From Notolepis coatsorum (lineage: Eukaryota > Chordata > Actinopteri > Aulopiformes > Paralepididae), in assembly GCA_963971535.1 (NCBI GenBank), contig OZ020586.1:74010949-74074948 (forward strand): a stretch of DNA of 64,000 nt, in the 5' to 3' direction. The position numbers were made by a program, and so were the translations under genes. Shown here piece after piece: positions 11,501-23,900 of this stretch. A model generated the notes under the pieces. The model had not been told where the DNA came from. It made no database searches and was given only the letters and a program-made list of their open reading frames with translations. The first letter of the stretch is position 1. The number at the start of each line of letters is the position of its first letter.

Positions 11501-14500
11501 GGCCTATGATGAACACTCCACGAAACGATCCTCCTAACCAACGCCCGCAGCGCGAACGACGGCTCCCTCAGTACTTAGAGGCTTACGCTGTCAGTCAACA
11601 ACCTAGTCTTCTACTAACAGTAAACGCGGTAAAACTAGAAAGTAAAAGTATGTCTAACCCCAACGCCCAGACTACCCCGACCATAGAGGCCCCTACGGGC
11701 TCTAATGTAACTGACCAAGTTCACGGTGGGGACCAGTGGGAACCAGACATGACTTCACACCCCGCCAGTACTGAAGAAGTAGTCCCCGATGAGTCCCGGG
11801 AGGAATACAACGCTACCGAGAGAGAACTCGGCACGGAAGAAGACGGGGAGAGCACCGTGGAGATAGAACTCCAAGGCTCCGCAAGGAGTACCCCGAGGGA
11901 AGGCTCCCCTATACAACCGCCTTCTCCCAGCGAGGCAGAGAGGACCCTACAGCAGGCATTCCTCGTCAGCCTGAAAGCCTCTACTGAACGCGATAGACTC
12001 CAGGGTGAACGCGATCGATTGCAGCTACAGCAACGGAGCGAAGAAGAGCACATACGCCTGGAAATAAGACGCATTCAGATGGAAGAGAATGTGGCCCGAG
12101 ACCGAGCAGACAGCCAGCGAGCAGCTGCTGGTGCTCTACGGGACGCAGAGCGCGACAGACAGCAAGCGCAACTAATAGAACAGCTGATCAGACGGACAAC
12201 ACCCTCTCCCTCCGCCAGAGGCTCCAGGAACTCGTCTAGACACACCTCCAGGGCGGTAAAGCCGAGTAAACAACCCTGAACTTGACCAACAGACGAGGTC
12301 TATACCCCCCACAGACCACCTCCCCCCACCGGTCCAAGCGAGACCTAGCAACCGGGAAGGAGCAGCATATCCTGTGGAGAGGCTAAACCAGAGACTACAA
12401 GCACTGGATGACCTAACTGAAGACGAAGAGGAAGAGGAGGAGAACCACGCCCGAAGACAGCACAGTACTCTACCGGACCAGGAGGTCCGGTACAGCCCAG
12501 GCTATACTCCCGCGGAGCTGCGCTACAGACCCCCGACTCTATACACGGGTGAGCACGACGCACGACCCGCACCGAGGAACAGCACCTGGACAAGCGGGCC
12601 ATGGTACACTGCCGGTACCAGCCCATACCAAGGAGCGGGAGGAGACTCGCCTAGGAGGCCTCTCCCCCAACGCTCGCCGATGTATCCACAGTCAGCGTCA
12701 TACATTGGCACGCCTATGGTACCCGACTTCACCCAAGAGAACCGGGCCCAGTATACAGAACTCCGCATGTGTCTGGAGACCATGTTGGTGGATGTATTGG
12801 ATGAACGCCACAAATACGCCATCCTACTGCAGCACTTAAAGGTGCCCCGCGCACATAATATAGCGCTCGCCTACGCGACTTCCACCACCCCATACACAGC
12901 AGCGCTGGTAGCATTGGACCAGAGGTATGGGCGCATATGGGATTACGTGATCCAGGAGATCCGACACATCGACCGCTTACCCCCAGCAATAGACAATCGA
13001 GCACTGGACGACCTGTCCATCAGAGTGCAGTCCCTGGTAGGGATGTTGGGAGCGCAAAGAGAGAAGGGGAAGTATGAACTTTACGCCAACTCAAATGTGG
13101 AAAGGATTCTGGAGAAGCTGCCGCCCGCTCGTCAGGAGCGCTTTAGGCGGCAGAGGGACCACAGAGACCCGAATGGCCCCGAACCGAACCTCCTCGATCT
13201 AGCAGACTTCCTGGCGAGAGAAGTCAGCAGCCTACGGCTAGATACATTCGGACGGAGCACCCCTGGCTCCAGAGAAGGAACCAGACGACTAAATGATGGA
13301 AGAAGATCGGTGACTGTGATGCACCAATCGGAGTCAGTACCGAGCAGCAGGAGCCACAGTACCCCCTCCAGAACGGAGAAGTGGAAGATAGTGTGCCCCT
13401 ACTGTGAGAAAGAACACTGGCTAGCGCAATGTGACTCCTTCCCCAAGCTGAACGCGGAGGAAGCAGGTCAATGGATAAAGTCCAACAAGCGCTGTTTTCG
13501 CTGTGCGCGCTCACACATGGCAGCCGAATGCCGCTTAAAGAAAAGGTGCACCAAGTGCGATGGAGCCCATCTGGACATACTTCACGACAGTAACAGACGG
13601 CGCCCTTCACCTGCACCATCCAGCCGCAAAGCGAGCGTCATGTACATCGATCCCGCCAGCAGCAGTGGAGCCCGAGTACTCCTAAAAGTAGTGCGTGTGA
13701 CACTAAGCTACCAGAATAAAGTCCTGGACACTTACGGCGTCCTCGATGACGGGTCAGAGAAGACCCTGCTGCTCGCCTCCGCTGCGGCCCAGCTAGGGCT
13801 GCGGGGAAGCGAAACCCAAATGACAATTCGGACAATAAGACGAGATTTGAAGACGATAAAGGGCGAGAATGTCTCATTCTCTATCGCAGCAAGCGGCCAG
13901 CCTGAGCGACGGTACCAGATTGCAGACGCTTTCACCAGCCAAGAAATAGGACTGTCGCGGTACACATACCCCGTCGCCAAGCTGATGGAGAAATATGCAC
14001 ATCTGCGCAAGTTACCGATCCCGCTCATAGACAATGCTATGCCGACCCTGTTGATAGGCTCCGACCATGCAGACCTCATTGTCCCGATAGACCGGGTTCA
14101 TACCGGACCCCGAGGCTGTCCTGCAGCAGTCGAGACCCGTTTGGGATGGACTCTCCAAGGCCCGCTCGCCAAATCTCTCAACCGAAGTACAGCCACTAGA
14201 TGTCTCCACTCCCGAGTCACAGAGGGAGAAACCGCACTCCTGCAACACGTAGAGCGGCTATGGACCCTGGAACAAATGCCCTTTAAGAACGGAAAGAAAG
14301 ACATTCGCTCTAAAGATGACATTTACGCCATTCACCTCCTCGAGACAGGGACCAAGAGAGTCCCGGTCAACGGCGTGTTGAGATACGCCACGCCACTCCT
14401 GCGGCGAGAAGGAATGCCTACTTTCCACGCCAAGACAGACGCCACAGAACGGTACCTGCTGAACACGGAGCGGCGCTTAGCCAAGAACCCCGCCCAAGAG

Positions 14501-17500
14501 AGTGTATACCGCGCTGAGATTGAGAAGCTCATCACAGCGGGACACGTCACAAAGATGGACATTAAAGAGGCTGACCAGACCACTGAATCGTGGTACGTGC
14601 CCCACCACAAGGTCCATCACAACGGTAAAGACCGCATAGTATTTAACTGCAGCTACCAGATCGGATCCCAAAATCTGAATAAAGAGTTACTGCCCGGTCC
14701 CACACTCGGCCCCTCCCTACTCGGCGTTCTACTCCGCTTCCGCCAAGAAAAGGTGGCCATCAGCGGGGACATTAAAGGAATGTTCCTGCAGGTGAGATTA
14801 GTAGAGGCGGACAAGCCCCTGTTACGGTTCCTATGGAGAGAGAAGCCAGGAGATGAGCACCCAGCCATCTACCAATGGGAAGTCCTCCCCTTCGGAACGA
14901 CGTGCAGCCCCTGCTGTGCGACATTTGCACTACAGAAACATGTAGCAGAGGACCCAGCAGCGGACGAAGAGGTCCGACACAGCGTAAAGAACAGCTTCTA
15001 CGTAGACAACTGTCTACAAAGCCTTTCAACCCAGGAAGAAGCCGAGGCTCTCCTGATTAAACTCCGCGCCTCATTGATCAAAGGCGGCTTTGATCTCAGG
15101 CAGTGGGCCAGTAGCGATCCGCAAGTACTGCGCAGCCTCTCCTCCGAGGACAAGGCAGCCAGCAGCGAGACCTGGATGGCTACAATCCCGGGAGAAGCCC
15201 AGGAGATGACCCTGGGATTGGTGTGGCGATTCAAAACAGATTCGCTTCACTACAGACACAAGCCCCTGACTACGGAGCAGGGAAGGCCGGCGGCGGCGCC
15301 GACCACCAGACGGAGTGTGTACACAACACTCGCCCGACAATATGACCCGCTAGGATGTATTCTACCGTACACCACCAGGGCAAAAATGATTGTACGAGCA
15401 TTGTGGGACAAGGACCAGGGCTGGGACGACCCCATTCCCGCACAACTTGCATCCACCTGGAGAGAGTGGGAGATGGAGCTCCACTCACTCCCAGGCGTTA
15501 ATATGCGCCGAAGCTACTTCCCACCCACGGTGAGGCCAGAGACATGTAAAATGGACTTACACGTCTTCAGTGACGCCTCAGAGGTCGCATACGGATCAGT
15601 AGCCTACTTGCGGGCCCAAGACCAGGGGGGAGAGATCTACACAGCATTTGTCCTCGCCCGCTCGAGAATAGCCCCACGCAAGCAACAATCTATCCCACGT
15701 CTAGAGCTCTGCGCAGCCCTAGCCGGAGCGCACCTAGCCACGCTCATCCAACGTGAGCTCACCATACCGGTGTCTAGAACAATCCTGTGGTCAGATTCCA
15801 CGACGGTACCCGCCTGGATCAAATCGGACTCATGCAAGTACAAAGTCTTCGTGGGAGTCAGAGTCACCGAGATTCAAGACCTAACCGAAGAGTTAACCGG
15901 AGAAACAGAGTGGCGCTACGTTGATACAAAACAGAACCCAGCTGACGTCATCACCCGGGGGATGCCCCTGGATGACCTCACCCGTCGCAATGTCTACAGT
16001 GACGGCCCCGCATTCCTAAGACTCCCGGAAGGACAGTGGCCCATGCCTATCCCGAGGGAAGCAAGTCCAGAGGAGGTGGAAATTAAGAAGTCTGTGTTCT
16101 GTGGATTGAGCACCGTAGCCTCCACCGACCCTAACATAAACGATTGCACGTCCATAGAGAGTGCACAACAAAGAACATTCCTGCGGTACCACCCGGAGTG
16201 CAAGTCCCCCGCTGATATGTCAGCAGCTAACTACGAGGAAGCAGAATTGCTTCTACTGCAGCGAGCCCAGAGAGACTCGTTCCCCGATGAATTGGCCTGT
16301 CTACAGGGAGGAAAGCCCGTCCCATCCGACAGCAGATTAATTCATCTGGCCCCCGAGAGCGACGCTCATACCCTCATCAGAGTGGGTGGTCGCCTACGCA
16401 GAGCCCCCAACACACTCCTGATGGGGCGGCTAGATCCTGCATTACCACAGACAATGTACCGGCCTGAAGAAGCGAACGGCCGACGAATGTGGAGGTACAG
16501 CCAAGTATTAGCCGACAAGTTTTGGAACAGTTTCCTACTGCACTACCTACCGTCTCTACAGACCCGCCAGAAGTGGGTAAAGGAGAGAGACAATTTGACA
16601 GAAGGAACAGTCGTCATGATTATTGATCAATCACTGCCCAGAGCTATGTGGCCGGCCGGCCGCGTAAGCAAAGTGATCACCGGTGCCGACGGCAAGGTCC
16701 GAGCAGCTGAAGTGCTCGCCCAGGGTCGCACTTACACCCGTCCCGTGGCAAGGCTCATAGAACTGCCTCGACTCCCAGACACAATCGATGATGACCATGA
16801 CCCTACAACCCTATGACTTTGTGAAGTTGACTGACCCCTACAGCAAACCCTTATGTGTAAATAGACAACGCGATTAATCTGTCTCTGTTTAACTGATTAG
16901 GTCTGGGATCTATTCAGGGGGTGGCTGTTGTGAAGGGCCAGATTAAACCGAATATATATATTTATTTATATATATATATTTAATTGTATTTGTATATTCT
17001 CTAATATTCCCTGATATCCCTTGTATATTCCTTGTACAATATGCATTGAATATCCATTCTAGCCTACTGAACATCCCATAATAGTCTCCATTCTACTATT
17101 GGTCGAGACCTTGGTGCCAGGATGCCATACCCCTCAGACCCAGTTCAAACGTACCGCTCGACATGTACGAACAAGTCCTAGTTCCGCGTAGGAATTTGGC
17201 TACCGCACCACTAATGGGACTATTTGTTCATAGTGCGTATATATACTGCGCTACTAAAGTAGGACTTTCTTTTCAGTCCAGTTTCTTACCCTCCAATAGA
17301 GTCACAGACGTAAAGCCTCCCCGCGACGCCACGTGTGGGAGTAAGGCCAAGTTCGGCCTACCATCGGTATTGAGACATCGTGTATATTAATATTTGAATA
17401 GTCATATTTGGCACTATATCGTCGAGTTGGACGTAGTCTATTAAGCTAATAATAGTCTGTTAATATATAGTGCTTCGTGCGGTGAGAATACTACCGTAGT

Positions 17501-20500
17501 CAGTACCCCATCGTTTCGGGCAGAGAACTGGCTGCTTACCCAGGGTGGTTGACCCTATGTGAAGCTGCACCCGAGGAGCCCCAGAGCCGACGAGCGAGTG
17601 GACCTGTATACCGGATTATTCTACCGACGACAGCCCGCCTTCCCAGGCACGGATTATGCTTTGGATACTTTGATTATTCCATGGATAAAGACCCCCGACA
17701 CTGCCGTGTGTTGGAACCCCCCCCCCTGGAGAGGACGCAAGGTGAGGAGACGAGGTCTCTTCACGTCTCTCCCCCGTGGACCGGAGAGAGCCGGCCCACA
17801 AAGAGTCCACCTGCTTTCATCTGTGGTCCAAGGATCGCCGGCGCATTGAACGGCACTACAGTGGGTTCACCTGGGATACCCTTGGCCGGACGAGGCAGCT
17901 GGATTCTACCCCCCCCCCCCCCCTCCTACTCCTGTCGGCTTACAAGCGACCGGATTAACCCCCTCTAGTGTATCCAGCCTATAATCATTAAAGTATCATT
18001 GCTGTTATTCCTTAACTATTCCAGGTCGTATATTTACCACCTGCGCCTTCAGAGATTGGACATTTTCTATTGATATACCGACGAATACTCCTTGCCATAA
18101 AAGTGCATACTATTTCAATTCATAAATGTAATTAAGTGATTAAGTGTTTATTCTACACACCATCGCTGTGTAGGAAATAAAGACCTGTTTCTAATTCGTA
18201 CATTTGTGTTGGATCCGTTTCATCTACGTGAGAGTGTTCATGATAATATATTTATGCCGTGTACTGGGTGGCCGAATATTAAGTACAAAGGTAGTGGTAG
18301 TAAGTATCATATCTAGTAATACAGTCAGGGAATTGTACCCCTCAGTTACATTTACGAAAAAAAAGTACTAGTAGCTCAAAATTGTACTTAAGTACAGTAC
18401 TTGAGTAAAAATACTTAGTTACTTTCCACCACTGGATTCAAATGTATCGCCATCGTACAGCACAAGTACAGTACAGTGCAGCGAAAAGAAGTTGGCATCT
18501 ATTCTTTGGCTGGTTAGAGTGCATTGCAGTATACAGTGTAACAAGTGATTATATGGAATATATATGACAAAGCTACTGAGTAAAAATGCTAATCTAGTGT
18601 ATGTACAGTATTATCATGTACAGTACAGTGATACAAGTATAAATACACTATTGTAGTAAGCGATACTAGCCAGTGGTATAACTAATAAATAAGAGTAGGT
18701 ATGGGATATATTATATACAGATATAGATATAGTATATGTATACAGTCCACAGAGTAGGTATGAAAACAGGAATATATGCAGATGTATTCATACAGATATA
18801 GATAAATGTACTGTACAGTACAGTGTTATTGTACATGGGTACCATAGAATGTTATATGGATAGACTATAGGTTGAGGACAGGTAGGTAGTTATAATACAA
18901 TTGTAAAGCAGTTTAAATGTGGATGGACTACAAATTAAAATGAAAATACAACTACCTCTGAATTGTATTTAAAGGGGAACTATTTTACTATTTCTTTCAC
19001 TATTTGGGCACTTTTACACAATTCCTGTGAGTCTATGGAACACCTCTGTAATATATATATATATATTTTTATTCATTGTTTTGTATTTCTAATCAAGTCC
19101 TCAAAAACAGCATTTTTCTACCTCAAGATCTCGAGCCGTTTTGAGCCTGGGCTCCAGGTCCAGGTCCAGCCACTGTGTGGAGCTCATCTTGTATCTCAAC
19201 ATTAACATGCAGCGGTGTCTTTCTGACATCACAAATCATCACATTTTCAAATGACTCAGTTCAGTGAGGGTGAATATTGTGAGAGGAGAATTGGAAGAAT
19301 GCGCCAATATGAGAATTTTGAGACATAGATCATATTAATATAAGTTCACATAGCTAGGAAACAATGCTAAACCCTCAAAAAGGCCATTTATAAGATAGTT
19401 CCCCTTTAAAGGTAGAGTCTGTAATGCCATCAAAGAGTGACCTCTAGGCAAAAGTCTTGGTACTGCACTAAAATGTTTTGTTTTGGTCTGAAGTGTGGGT
19501 TGGAGTTGAACGAGGATAAGGGGAGGGGTTGCTACTGCTGGCCACACCTCAGGTTCTGTAAAGAGTTCACAGTACAATAAGCTATTATATAGCTCTAATA
19601 TGGTATATAATATAATTTATTATATATATAGCTATAATGTGATAATGTATACAATATATGGGGGGAGGATTATATATCGACTTTCCAACCTATAAGCAAC
19701 CACTATTCTATTAGCAAAAGAAATCATAACAAATATTCAATAGTTAGTTTTACTTTCATGCAGTCGTTTTATACATTTTCTAAAGGAACCTTGTGGGTAA
19801 ATGAAATCTAAGTCTAACCCTCGTCTCTCTCTCTCTTTCTCTGTGTCAGCGCTGGTGTGTTTGATAGCCTTCCTGGCATCTCTGATCTTCACGCTGGGTT
19901 CTGGAAACTACTGGCTGGAGATTTTTAACGGTTACGTGGGCTCCGTCCCTTTCCTCATCATTGCCTTCTTCGAGGTCATCGCCGTGATCTATATCTATGG
20001 AATGAACCGGTAGCATTGCTCTCCCTTTTATTTTGTTTTTTGTTTAATATTTATTTGTGTTTTTCTTTATATAAAATTTTAAATATTTTACTTCTCAAGA
20101 GTATCAGATGAAGTTTCCAACATTAAGATTAAATAGTGACATTGTGGGAGTGGCTGGATAGCGCAGTGGACTAAGCTCTCGCCTACCACCGCAGAGACTC
20201 TGGGATCGAATCCAGCTGTCAGCGGTACCTCCAGCTTGGTCAGTCGTCCCTAATAACACAATTGGCAGTGTTAGCGGGTGGGAAGCTGGTGGGGTATGTG
20301 TCCTGGTCGTTGTAAACTAAACTGCGACTCCTACTGGTCGGTTGGGGCGCCTGTTCAGCAGGGAGGGGATCTGGGGGAAATAGCGTGAACCTCCACACGT
20401 GTTACATTCCCCCAGTGAAACTCCTCGTTGTCAGGTGAAAAGAAGCGGCTGGCGACTCCACATGTATCGGAGGAGGCATGTGGTAGTTCTACACCCTCCC

Positions 20501-20956
20501 CAGGCCGACAGTGGGGCAATGCGCGCACCGACAAGGAAGGATATTGGCATAACGACTATATGAAAAATACAGAAAGCCCAAAAATAAATTAAAAAAAAAT
20601 AAAAAATAAAATCATATAAAATATTGGTAACCATTCCACGCTGAAGGGTGTTGGGTACCTCTGGTTTAAACTTCTATAAACCCCACTCATGTGGTACTTA
20701 AGGCATTAAAGGGGAACTACGCCCAATTTCATAATTAATACATGTCATTCCTCTGGTCTAAGACAGCACAAACATATTAGTGAAAATGAGCAACTCTTTC
20801 CCAAATCCAAAAACTACATTGCTAAAACTAAAATATGTTATGTATGAGGTCTGAAGCTGCTCCATAGACCAGTGGTTCCCAAAGTCGGGGTCGCGACCCA
20901 AAGGTGGGCCGCGAGCAGCCACGGGAGGGCCGCGAGATTAAAAAAAAAAAAAAAAA

Positions 20957-20993
<37 letters not shown>

Positions 20994-23900
20994 CCACTGA
21001 ACTTAGAAACAGGCCAGGACAGTGTTTCTAGTTGTATTCTAAAATTCTATTCTATTGTATTCTTGGTTTTATGGTTTTATATTAACTTAATAAATAAACA
21101 AAAACGAAAAATCTACTTATTTCAACGAACATTTCAAACTAAATAACAGATTATGGGGGAGCTCCAGTAGCTCACCACGTACCGCGAGTGCTATTTCAGC
21201 GCCGTGGACAACCGCGCTCGCGCGGATCTGGGGCTGAGCGCGTTCGAATCCCGGACGGCAGCCGTGCCTTTCCCAGAGTGTCTACCCCCCCATCTGAACC
21301 CTTTCAGCCTGCTTCTGTCGGTCGAACTTGACCAAGTATGAATGAGAAGAAAAAGCGATAAACGCTAAAAGAACCAGGTGACTGGTCAAAGTAAAAAAAA
21401 AAAAATAACAGATTATGCACATAAAACGCTGAAAACAACCGAAGCAACAATAGTATTTTAATGAGGCTATTATTATTATCATTATTATTTTGCAACAAGT
21501 TAGCCCTCTCATAAATAGCACATATAAATGAATAACTAACTTGAACTAACTTAATAGGATTGAAGTGATATTTGGCTTAAAAAATCGGTCGCCTGGCAAA
21601 AAAAAAAATAGAAAAAGAGCCTGACGATGTGCATTGGGCCGCGGCTCTCTGACGCCTTATTTTCTGGGTCCCGGCCTGAAAAGTTTGGGAACCCCTGCCA
21701 TAGATAATGAGCCCAAAGAAGATACTGGAGCACAGTTAACTTTTTTTATTGAGCAGGTGCAAATGGCTGACAACTCAAGTCTTCAGATTCAGATTCAGAT
21801 TACTTTATTCACCATATTGCAGTACAAATGGAAATACAACAGTAAATAAATAATAAATAATTATAAGTAAAGTGCAAGACAGGACAGAACAGTGAGACAA
21901 CAATAAGACTGTAAAAAGTGCAGTGGTAGGGGACATGGAAACAGTGCAGCATAGTTCAAGTCCAGAGGTCCAGCCCTAGCAGCTCGCCATAGAGGGGGGG
22001 AGCAGGGGGACACCTGACTCGTTTACCAGGCGAGCTGCTGAGGGGAAGAAGCTGAGTCTATGGCGGGACTTTAATGTCTTGGGCAGCCGTAGCCGTCTGC
22101 CGTGGGGGAGCATGGTGAAGAGGTTGTGACCCGGGTGGGCCGGGTCTGCCATGATTTTCCTCGCCCTCCTCTTCTCCGAAGTAGTCACAGTGTGCATCGA
22201 AACGTCTGTTGTTTGTAGAAGTAGAAGTCTTTATTTGTCATCAGATTAACACACACACACACACATGCACTGAGTCGCTGACGAAATGTTCTCTGCACCT
22301 CCCATCCCGTTGGGAGCCGCGGGATCAGGGCGCCGCGCCCGGGACCAATCCAAGTGCTCCTGTCCGTCTTCGTCAGGGACGTGACAGCGTTAGTGATCTG
22401 TTGTGCATGTTTTTCCATTGGGTTTTGTCTTATTGGGGGGGGAAACCCTTGAGACCACGGGCCCGGGAGATACCCCACCTGGGTACCTGGCAACAAAGCA
22501 ACCTGGTCCCCAAGCAGGAATCAAACCCAGGACCTTCTACCTGTGAGGCGACAGTGTTAACCACTACACCACCGTACCTGATCATTAATAAATTAAAGTG
22601 AACTGTGTGCTCCAGTATCTTCAGTATCCAGTATCTTTTTTGGATCATATATTTTTTTTTATTCAGCACAAAATCAAAACAGTACAGATATGCAGATATA
22701 CTTTACATTACGTTCTCAATCAACATCATGTCTGTACCGTATCATTAAGAGACAGCTATGCTTGGGGAAGGGGAAGGGGCGTGGGGACAAAAACCAACAA
22801 CAAAACAAAATAAATAAATAAACAGGTAACCCAGAATATACTACATGTCAACCTCTCTTCTCTGGGTGTAGTACAGCAGTAGCAAACATTCTCTTATACC
22901 AGAGCTTTGGTTGTATCACCATCACTGCATTACAAATCCAACCCTTCATCCTCCATCACTGACCTTTCTCAAAAGCATGTAAATGCATGCAGTTAGGATT
23001 GCGTCCTTCTTCCCGTTCACATTTCCCTTCTATTCAGCACAAAATCAAGACAGTACAGATATACCTTACAACTAGTTCTCAACCAACATCCTCTCTGTAC
23101 CATGTCATCAAGAGACAGCTATGCTTGGGGAAGGGGCGCAAAAATAAATACATTAACAGAAATTTAAAAAAATATATATAATAATATTAATAAAAAAAAA
23201 TAAAAAAAACAGGTAAACCAGAATATACTACATGTGTGGATCAAACCATTTAAAAAAATTAAATGACAATCAAATGGGGAGTGAGATGAAAATAATAAGA
23301 TGCAAATAAGTAATACAATGCCTTTATAGCCCTATTCGCTCTATATAAGCAGCCCACTTTCTATCGAACTGTTCACCTTGCAACCTGATCAGATGAGTCA
23401 TCCTCTCCATGTCCTGAATTTCTTTAACTTTGTTTAGCCATTGGTTATGTGTTGGGGGACTGGGTTTTAACCAATTAATTGTGATCATTTTCTTGGCAGC
23501 AGTTAACAGTATTTGAAGAAGATACACACTTTTCCTTTCCTCAATGCCCTCTGGTATGACTCCGAGGATGGCAGTTTTGAAATCTTGTGGAATGTCCATG
23601 TCGAATACTTTTTTTACATCCCTGAATACATCATCCCAGAAGTGACATAGTTTTGGGCATGTCCAGAAAATGTGTGTATGGTTACCTATTTGTTCACCAC
23701 ATCCCCTCCAGCATTCGCTTGTGGGAGTCGTATCTGCTTTAGCAGTCAATAAGGGGGTCTTGAAAAACCTACTAATGACCTTCCATTTATATTCTCTCCA
23801 GGAATTAGAATTAGTCACCTTATGTGCTTCAGTACGAACATCGAATCACTCCTCTTGTGAGATCTCCTGTTGGAGCTCAGCCTCCCACTTCAACTTAATG

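Larger units (their letters stand above)
10005..18350 (+). mobile_element. Bel/Pao LTR retrotransposon with target duplication
   Basis: Two long direct repeats starting TGTTGTGAAGGG and ending CAGTTACA flank a 5.5-kb internal region with Gag-like and Pol frames. The 5-bp target duplication TTTAC is at 10000-10004 and 18351-18355. Domain order Gag, zinc knuckles, protease, RT, RNase H and the C-terminal pol domain is Bel/Pao-like. The LTRs differ mainly by two length changes, so insertion is recent. It sits inside the hAT element in the transporter intron, sense to the gene. Confidence 0.93.
8316..18434. mobile_element. hAT-type non-autonomous element with 8-bp target duplication, carrying two nested insertions
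   Basis: Ends CAATGGTGGAAGAAG and ...CTTTCCACCACTG are inverted hAT-like termini. The flanking 8-mer GATTCAAA is present at 8308-8315 and 18435-18442. Without the LINE (8485-9760) and the Bel/Pao element (with its 5-bp duplication) the element is about 490 bp. A fragment of a related copy lies at 44690-44930 in the opposite orientation. No transposase is encoded. Confidence 0.88.
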
